64,000 nucleotides of DNA from Armatimonadetes bacterium DC (lineage in GTDB: Bacteria; Armatimonadota; Fimbriimonadia; Fimbriimonadales; GBS-DC): the NCBI GenBank assembly GCA_001442985.1, contig LDYB01000020.1, positions 62,001-126,000 of the forward strand, in the 5' to 3' direction. The position numbers and the translations under genes were made by a program. Positions 58,786-64,000 of the stretch are shown one piece after another. Below the pieces are notes generated by a model. That model saw only the letters and a program-made list of their open reading frames with translations. It did no database searches and was not told where the DNA came from. Numbering within the stretch: the stretch's first letter is position 1; each line of letters starts with the position of its first letter.

Positions 58786-59424
58786 TTAGAGCAAGCCCGC
58801 GCTCTTCAGAAAGTCGCGCAGCTGGGGATATTTCTCGATTTCGGAGCGGATGCTATTGATTTGGGGTGCCACCATCGACTGCACCATCGGGTTGCCTGCC
58901 AGCTGGCGAATACGGCGGATCATCTGCTGGCGCACTGCGTTCGGCACGAACTCGTTGAACGAGCCTGCCAGAGTCGGCTCCACAGCCACTTTCCATTGCC
59001 CCTCCACCTTGCGTAGCACATAGGTCGGGTTCATCGTGACCTCGCCACTGGGCGCCGCGACTTTGAGCGTCACCTGCGCCCGTGCCGTCTCCCCCTCTAC
59101 CGAGAGGCTCTTCACCTCATACGACTGAGTTTGCCCGAACTCCGCACTCTTGTAGCCCGGGAAAATCAGCGTAATCGGATCCATCCCGCCGCCGCCCATT
59201 GCCATCGATGCCATTCCAATAAAGCCGAGAATGGGTCCCGTCGCATCGGCGTAGCGGTCCACTCGCTCGGTATCGCCTGCTTTGGCGGCGTCCAGAAACT
59301 GGTTCAGCGCGTACTGGGGCGACTTCATGTAGATGAAGAAGTACCATCCGCCAACCCCAATCGCGGCGAGCAACACCAGCACCACCAGAATGCCCAGCAC
59401 TCGCGCTTGCTCTCTTCGTCGCAT
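58786..59424 (-). CDS. Membrane-anchored protein with an NTF2/DUF4878-like domain
   Basis: A 212-aa protein with one N-terminal membrane helix ([25 protein letters not shown], about 8-32), then [26 protein letters not shown], a helical start seen in DUF4878/NTF2-like extracytoplasmic domains, and beta-strands ([37 protein letters not shown]). It is the first gene of the operon with the MFS transporter and nadD. The ATG at 59424 has GAGGTGA at good spacing. The function is unknown. Confidence 0.75.
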   Translation of the reverse strand: MRRREQARVLGILVVLVLLAAIGVGGWYFFIYMKSPQYALNQFLDAAKAGDTERVDRYADATGPILGFIGMASMAMGGGGMDPITLIFPGYKSAEFGQTQSYEVKSLSVEGETARAQVTLKVAAPSGEVTMNPTYVLRKVEGQWKVAVEPTLAGSFNEFVPNAVRQQMIRRIRQLAGNPMVQSMVAPQINSIRSEIEKYPQLRDFLKSAGLL

Positions 59425-59486
59425 GCCGTTCACCTCAGTAAATCCGCCTTTCGCCACAGGGGTTCGCTTTCCTGCCAGCTATGTTG

Positions 59487-59492
59487 TATAAT
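59487..59492 (+). promoter_or_regulatory. -10 box of the pseudopilin gene
   Basis: TATAAT lies 23 nt before the ATG at 59515, with GGAGG (59502-59506) between. The -35 is weak (TTCGCT). Confidence 0.55.
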
Positions 59493-59514
59493 TAAGCCTG
59501 CGGAGGTATACTCT

Positions 59515-60270
59515 ATGCGCAGACGCGGCTTTACACTGATTGAGCTTCTGGTCGTGATTGCGATTATCGCTATTTTGGCGGCGATTCTGTTCCCGGTGTT
59601 TGCTCAGGCACGCAACAAGGCACGGCAGACAGCCTGTGTGAGCAACATCCGCCAGTGCTGGCTCAGCATCACCATGTACCGCACGGACTACGACAACTTC
59701 TACCCGTATGGAATTGATATAGATCCCTCGCGCCCGATCACCGATTGCTCTCGCTGGAACATCAACCAGGCGCTTTTCACATGGGAGGGTCCGTACAACC
59801 TCAGCAGTCAGGGGATTGGGTGCGTGATGGTGGGTTCGGCGTTCCCGAACGAGCTGCCCACGCCGAACGGTCCGCGCCCCGTGTTGAGTCCGTATCTCAA
59901 AGACAACAATGTGATTTACTGCCCGAATGTGCCAGAATGCTGGAAGCGGGGCACATGCCCGAACCCATATGGCGCTAACGGCTCGTTTTTTGATCCTGCT
60001 CGCACGCGCGGGCGCTCCAGCTACTACTATCCGCACCGCGATCGGGGCGCGTTTCTTTACACGGGGTCTTCGCCGCAGGAAGCCACTCAGCTGGCGAACG
60101 AGAACCTCATCTGGGGTCGCTCCGACGATGCGCTGGACGACCGCGTGCGCATCTTGCTGGATAACTACCTGATTGAGCAGCGCCATACGGATAGCAGGGG
60201 CGTCCACACGATGGTGGCGGTCTTCCCCAGCGGCTCCACGCGCGTGTGGAAGTGGTACTATCCGGAGTAG
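59515..60270 (+). CDS. Type II secretion-like pseudopilin
   Basis: A 251-aa protein with the prepilin signal [51 protein letters not shown]. The block after the helix ([11 protein letters not shown] ... [13 protein letters not shown]) marks the large pseudopilin family abundant in Armatimonadota and Planctomycetota. The globular part has two Cys pairs ([13 protein letters not shown]) that could form disulphides. The ATG at 59515 has GGAGG 8 nt upstream. It is monocistronic, between a TATAAT promoter and a U-tailed terminator. Confidence 0.88.
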   Translation: MRRRGFTLIELLVVIAIIAILAAILFPVFAQARNKARQTACVSNIRQCWLSITMYRTDYDNFYPYGIDIDPSRPITDCSRWNINQALFTWEGPYNLSSQGIGCVMVGSAFPNELPTPNGPRPVLSPYLKDNNVIYCPNVPECWKRGTCPNPYGANGSFFDPARTRGRSSYYYPHRDRGAFLYTGSSPQEATQLANENLIWGRSDDALDDRVRILLDNYLIEQRHTDSRGVHTMVAVFPSGSTRVWKWYYPE

Positions 60271-60293
60271 GCGGTTCTGCTAAGCGCGAATGC

Positions 60294-60328
60294 AAAGCAT
60301 GGGCAGGGGGTTTCCCTGCTCATGCTTT
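60294..60328. terminator. Bidirectional terminator
   Basis: A 15-bp stem (60294-60308 with 60314-60328) with one G-U pair and a 5-nt loop, followed by further T residues on the plus strand; AAA at the other end gives U on the minus strand. It separates the pseudopilin gene from the convergent helicase gene. Confidence 0.85.
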
Positions 60329-63300
60329 TTAAACACGCTGCGCCTCCGACTGCCACTGGCTCTGGGGCACCTGATAGCGCACAATCTCTTGAATCTGTTC
60401 GGGCTGGAGGCGGCGAGCAGGGTTCTGAATCAGATGGAGCTGGGGTTGCTCGCTTGCGTGCGTGATGATATAGAGCCAGTATTCGTCGCCCAGGCGTTGC
60501 GCCATAATCCATTCGTTAGGCGTCAGCACAATGTCGCCCGTGTGAGCGCGCGCTTTGACCTCGATATAGCGCACCGCGCCGTCGGGCGATTCCGAGCGAA
60601 TGTCGTAGCCAAGATTCTGTGTCGAGACATCGGCGGGATTGCGCCCTTGCCGGCGTTCATACTCCATCGCTATCTGCATGCCGATTGCCTCAATCTCGGC
60701 GTCGGGTGCCATGCCTGCCTGCGGTTTGGGGAGAACCCGCGCCACGCCCAGCAGTTCGGGCGATTGCATCAAGAGGCTCTGCTCGCGCGCAATCTCCTGT
60801 TCCAGCGCCGCGAGCCGTTGCTCCGCCTCCTCTTTGCGACGCTGGGTGTTGGCAATCTCCGCTTCGGGAATGTCCTCACGCATGGAATATTCGAGCAGTT
60901 TATCGCTCAGTTCGCCGATTCGGCGATTCAACGAAGCGACGCCGTATTTGCGTTTTATCTCAGCCAGCTGGGTTCGGGTTCGGCGGAGCTCGTCACGGAG
61001 CGGCTCCAGGAGCTCCCGTATCAAAAACACCTCTACAGAAGCCGTATCGGGTTCTGGCGCCGTTGCGGGAGGGTTCTGTGCAGGCACAAGGTCCCACAGG
61101 ATTGCAGGGGGCACGAGGCGCAGTGTGCTATCCTGCGCCACATACACGGTGGTAATCCGCTGGGCGGCGGTGCGATTATTACCGTCGCGCAGCTCAATAC
61201 TGTAGAAGTAGAGCCAGCCGTCCAGTTTGCCGTCGGGGTCATAGAAGACGGCGCCGCACTGGCGGCTTTCGCGGCTCATCTCGCGCAGTTGCTCGCCGAT
61301 CGCCTCCAGCAGGGGGTGTCCGGGTGCAATAAACTCCGCGCCAGTGGCGCGCGCTTGCTCCTTTCGGAAAGCCAGTTTCTGATAGCTGCGTTGCACCTCA
61401 CCGTAGACGCGCTTGAACGCTTCCGAGCGGTGGCGTAGCTCAAACGGCACATTGGGCACGCTCCATAGCCCCTCGCTTTGACGCCGCGCTGCAATGCCCA
61501 TGCGATGGCACGCTCGTTCGAAAAACCGTTCCACATATTCGGGCACGAGTCGGTTCTCGCGGGCGCGACGCTCCTCACCTATAATCGCCTGCATGTCGAT
61601 ATGGCGCGTGGCTAACGCCTCCTGTGTGGCTTCCCGCACTTTCTCGATCAGCTCTTTGTCGGGTAGGGCGCGAATCGATTCCACAATCTCCTGCCAGTTG
61701 CGCCGATTGGTTACGGCATCGATAATCAGCTCGCGCAGGTCGCGCTCCAGCAAGTTGCCAATCACATCGAACACGCGGTCGGTGCCCATCTGTTCGCGGA
61801 TGCGTTCCAGTTTCTCCAGCAGGGTTGCCAGCACTTCCCCTTCGCGGGTGTCGTAAGCCACGAGGTTGTAAATATGCACTTCGCGTGTTTGCCCGTAGCG
61901 ATGGATGCGCCCCATCCGCTGCTCCAGACGGTTCGGGTTCCACGGGATGTCGTAGTTAACCATCAGCGAGCAAAACTGCAGGTTAATGCCTTCCCCGCCC
62001 GCCTCGGTGGAGACCATGACCTGCGTCTCGTGGCGAAACTTGTGTTCTGCCTGAATACGCGCGTCGAGGTTCATGCCGCCGTGCAGCTCGGTGACGCTAT
62101 AGCCCCAGCTGCGCAGTTTCCGCACCAGATAGTCCAGCGTGTCGCGCGATTCGGTGAAAATCAGCAGTTTCTCGTCCCGACCGCGCAGTTGCAGTTCCTC
62201 CAGCACCTCACGCAGCTCTTTGAGTTTGGTCTCGATGTCCTGTTCCTCGGCTTTTTTGGCGAGTTGCACCAGGTGGCGAAGGGTGTTCACCTCCTGCTGA
62301 AGTTCTGCCTGGGTGGTGGCGTTGGTGAGCTTTTCGAGGAGGTCGTCTTCGATCTTGAATCGCTCTTGCTCCTCTAACTCTTCCAGCTCGTCTTCGTCGT
62401 AAGGTAGCTTGCCCTGTCCCTGTTCGGTGAAGCGGACTCCGAACTGGAGATATTCTTTAAGGCGCTTGAGTCGTCTTTCGAGGGACTGGCGTGCGGCGTA
62501 GATGCTGGAAGCGAAGCGGCGCTGGAGCATGAGCAGGGCGAACGCCACATTACGGTTCTCGCCCTGAAGCGCCCGCCCATACTCGCGCTCCACATATTCG
62601 GTGAGCGCGTTGTAAAGCTCCTTTTCGGCGTCGCTCAGCGTAAAGGTGCGCGTGAACACATGGCGCGGCGGGAACAGCGGGCGCCCCGAAAAGTCTTTCA
62701 AATCCTCTTTGAGCCGACGCAGGTAAAGGGGGTTATCACGATACTCTATCGATTGCTGGAGCGACTCCACCGTTCCGAAAAAGCCCGGGCGGAGCAGGTC
62801 TAAAAACAGCCGAAAGTTTTCGGGGTCGCCCCGGTGGGGCGTGGCAGTGAGAAACAGCATCCCGTGCGTGCGCGTCGAGAGCAGCTCGCCCAGCCGATAG
62901 CGGGCGGTCTTTTCGGTTTTGGAGCCGTACTGATACGCCGCCATCTTGTGCGCCTCGTCCACAATCACCAGATCCCAGTGCGCCTCCCGCAGGGTCGCTA
63001 TCACCTCCTCCTGCTTGGCGTAGTCCATCGAGGTGATAATCTGGTTCTGCTCCAGCCACACGCTGCGCCCCCAATAGGAGTCCATCACATTCCGGTCTAC
63101 CACGAGGAAATGTTCGCCGAACTTCTCGCGCATCTCGCGCTGCCACTGATATTTCAGGTGCCCTGGCACCACCAGCAGCACCCGTTGCACCACACCCCGG
63201 TATTTCAGCTCCTTCAGCAGTAGCCCCGCCATGATGGTCTTGCCCGCCCCAGGGTCATCTGCCAGCAGGAAGCGCACATCAGGCTGGCGCAGGATGTAGT

Positions 63301-63649
63301 GATAGACCGCCTCGATCTGATGGGGCAGCGGGTCTATCTGCGACACATTCACTGCCAGCAGGGGGTCGAACAGGTAGGCGTAGTGCAGGCGGTACGCCTC
63401 GATGCCCAGAAAAAACGCTTCAGGGTCGCCCCGAAAGTTGCGCATCAGTGGCGCTTGAACCCGCCACTGGGCAAGGTCAGCCTCTGGGAAAATGCCGTCG
63501 TAGGCTTGTTTCGTGTGAACACCCTGCGCATAGATTCGCCAGAACCCGTCCTCAAGCGGCTGCACCTGTACCACGCGCACTGGCTCGCTGAACTGGCTCG
63601 ATTCGACGATGCTCCCGATGGGCACCGGCGGCTGGCTCGCGCCCTGCAT
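60329..63649 (-). CDS. SNF2-family helicase with C-terminal DUF3883 domain (DrmD-like)
   Basis: A 1106-aa superfamily 2 ATPase. An N-terminal ~100-residue region (SIVESSQFSEPVRVVQVQPLEDGFW) precedes the motor: Walker A DDPGAGKT (residues 131-138), DEAH box at 231-234, TATPH near 268, then a C-terminal RecA lobe with LIFTESRDTLDYLVRKL, STEAGGEGINLQF and QRMGRIHRYGQ. A coiled-coil follows (about 900-970), then a DUF3883-type domain (GYDIRSESPDGAVRYIEVKARAHTGDIVLT) with a nuclease-like D...ExK pattern. This layout matches helicases of DISARM-type and DUF499-linked defence loci. AAGGAG precedes the ATG at 63649 with 8-nt spacing; a GTG at 63658 overlaps the upstream stop. It is coupled to the upstream partial gene. 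Confidence 0.88.
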   Translation of the reverse strand: MQGASQPPVPIGSIVESSQFSEPVRVVQVQPLEDGFWRIYAQGVHTKQAYDGIFPEADLAQWRVQAPLMRNFRGDPEAFFLGIEAYRLHYAYLFDPLLAVNVSQIDPLPHQIEAVYHYILRQPDVRFLLADDPGAGKTIMAGLLLKELKYRGVVQRVLLVVPGHLKYQWQREMREKFGEHFLVVDRNVMDSYWGRSVWLEQNQIITSMDYAKQEEVIATLREAHWDLVIVDEAHKMAAYQYGSKTEKTARYRLGELLSTRTHGMLFLTATPHRGDPENFRLFLDLLRPGFFGTVESLQQSIEYRDNPLYLRRLKEDLKDFSGRPLFPPRHVFTRTFTLSDAEKELYNALTEYVEREYGRALQGENRNVAFALLMLQRRFASSIYAARQSLERRLKRLKEYLQFGVRFTEQGQGKLPYDEDELEELEEQERFKIEDDLLEKLTNATTQAELQQEVNTLRHLVQLAKKAEEQDIETKLKELREVLEELQLRGRDEKLLIFTESRDTLDYLVRKLRSWGYSVTELHGGMNLDARIQAEHKFRHETQVMVSTEAGGEGINLQFCSLMVNYDIPWNPNRLEQRMGRIHRYGQTREVHIYNLVAYDTREGEVLATLLEKLERIREQMGTDRVFDVIGNLLERDLRELIIDAVTNRRNWQEIVESIRALPDKELIEKVREATQEALATRHIDMQAIIGEERRARENRLVPEYVERFFERACHRMGIAARRQSEGLWSVPNVPFELRHRSEAFKRVYGEVQRSYQKLAFRKEQARATGAEFIAPGHPLLEAIGEQLREMSRESRQCGAVFYDPDGKLDGWLYFYSIELRDGNNRTAAQRITTVYVAQDSTLRLVPPAILWDLVPAQNPPATAPEPDTASVEVFLIRELLEPLRDELRRTRTQLAEIKRKYGVASLNRRIGELSDKLLEYSMREDIPEAEIANTQRRKEEAEQRLAALEQEIAREQSLLMQSPELLGVARVLPKPQAGMAPDAEIEAIGMQIAMEYERRQGRNPADVSTQNLGYDIRSESPDGAVRYIEVKARAHTGDIVLTPNEWIMAQRLGDEYWLYIITHASEQPQLHLIQNPARRLQPEQIQEIVRYQVPQSQWQSEAQRV

Positions 63650-63654
63650 ACGGT

Positions 63655-64000
63655 TCACTCCTTCTCCTGAATCTCAACATCAGCCTGAATTTGATTGAGC
63701 GTTTCCGGGATATTGATGTCCGCCAGGGTTTTGGGGATTTCGCCCTGCACCTCCAGTTCAACCGTGAAGCGGAAGTTGAGTCCATGACTCATCAGGGGGG
63801 TCAGCACGCCGCGCATCAGCTCATAGGTCTTCGCGCTGGGCACGGACACCCGTAGTTTGTAGCGCCGATAGCTGGGCTGCGCGGCAGGCTTTGAGGGCGG
63901 CGGGAGCGGTTCGACTGGATGCGGCTCGCCGATTACTACGGGCTGGGCAGACACGCGCTCCGACGCCCTCTCTTCGGGGGCTGGTTCGGTAGCGGGGGCT
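63655..64000 (-). CDS. C-terminus of a probable DUF499 ATPase (5' end outside window)
   Basis: The frame is open to the right edge; the last 114 residues are seen. A Pro/Ala/Glu-rich linker (about 45 residues) leads to a compact domain, YRRYKLRVSVPSAKTYELMRGVLTPLMSHGLNFRFTVELEVQGEIPKTLADINIPETLNQIQADVEIQ. The RGVLTPL and ETLNQI pattern matches what I recall of the C-terminal domain of DUF499 (Swt1/AAA-like) proteins, which often pair with a DUF3883 helicase and a DUF1156 methylase. The assignment is by memory and moderate. Its stop overlaps the GTG and lies 6 nt before the ATG of the helicase gene. Confidence 0.55.
   Translation of the reverse strand, partial: APATEPAPEERASERVSAQPVVIGEPHPVEPLPPPSKPAAQPSYRRYKLRVSVPSAKTYELMRGVLTPLMSHGLNFRFTVELEVQGEIPKTLADINIPETLNQIQADVEIQEKE

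Noticed and set aside
1-64000. CRISPR arrays
   Set aside because: No regularly spaced direct repeats of 24-40 nt and no cas-like genes are seen. The repeated segments found are inverted repeats or protein repeats.

Overview
The window looks like a chromosomal segment of a GC-rich, probably thermophilic bacterium, most likely from or near the Armatimonadota. That assignment is inference. It rests on pseudopilins with the [28 protein letters not shown]-type head followed by a C/S-rich SNIRQ block, a dockerin-like C-terminus on a secreted protein, a close relative of the Thermus enzyme M.TaqI, and many -10 boxes placed only 4-10 nt before start codons. Coding density is very high: no gene-free stretch exceeds 300 bases.

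Layout. (1) 1-6418 is the end of a surface-polysaccharide cluster: a partial O-antigen-ligase-like protein, an FkbM methyltransferase, two tandem GT4 glycosyltransferases, a Wzx-like flippase and a GT2 glycosyltransferase. (2) 6580-10680 encodes a large secreted protein with an S55 (SpoIVB-type) peptidase-like domain fused to a beta-propeller. (3) 10731-12952 carries rplL and rplJ behind an L10 leader RNA with its own promoter, and corA upstream. (4) 12993-33791 is a minus-strand locus of seven genes. Four are oversized pseudopilins in the order GspH/PilV/PilW/PilX-like; three are large proteins (793, 1536 and 2113 aa), two with clear signal peptides and propeller or golvesin-type modules. (5) 33892-37410 holds a membrane protein and clpC, which has a structured leader with a possible 17-codon leader peptide. 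(6) 37511-41386 holds a GT-C-like membrane protein and a three-gene operon encoding a TPR-AAA+ ATPase and two membrane proteins. (7) 41480-41830 is ssrA (tmRNA), followed by a 212-bp miniature inverted-repeat element flanked by an exact 11-bp direct repeat. (8) 42099-45192 is an operon of a cyclase-family hydrolase, an M.TaqI-like DNA adenine methyltransferase without a visible endonuclease, and a membrane-bound M28 peptidase. (9) 45189-48002 is an envelope-stress operon: ECF sigma factor, zinc-finger anti-sigma factor and HtrA protease, again with a short SD-preceded leader ORF. (10) 48049-60270 is mixed: GT2, a membrane-embedded winged-helix regulator, a lone LuxR-type HTH protein behind a palindromic promoter, ApbE, a TIGR01777 epimerase, a dockerin-tailed secreted protein, a penicillin-acylase-family hydrolase, nadD-rsfS, an MFS transporter and a further pseudopilin. 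(11) 60329-64000 is the edge of what looks like a defence module: a DrmD-like SNF2 helicase with a C-terminal DUF3883 domain, preceded by the C-terminus of a probable DUF499 ATPase.

The strongest leads are the right-edge helicase/DUF499 module, the oversized pseudopilin plus giant-propeller locus with shared short motifs, the transposable-element-like insertion next to ssrA, the leader ORFs before clpC and the ECF sigma gene, the membrane-bound HTH protein, and the widespread leaderless promoter architecture. All family assignments come from reading the sequence; no database search was run.
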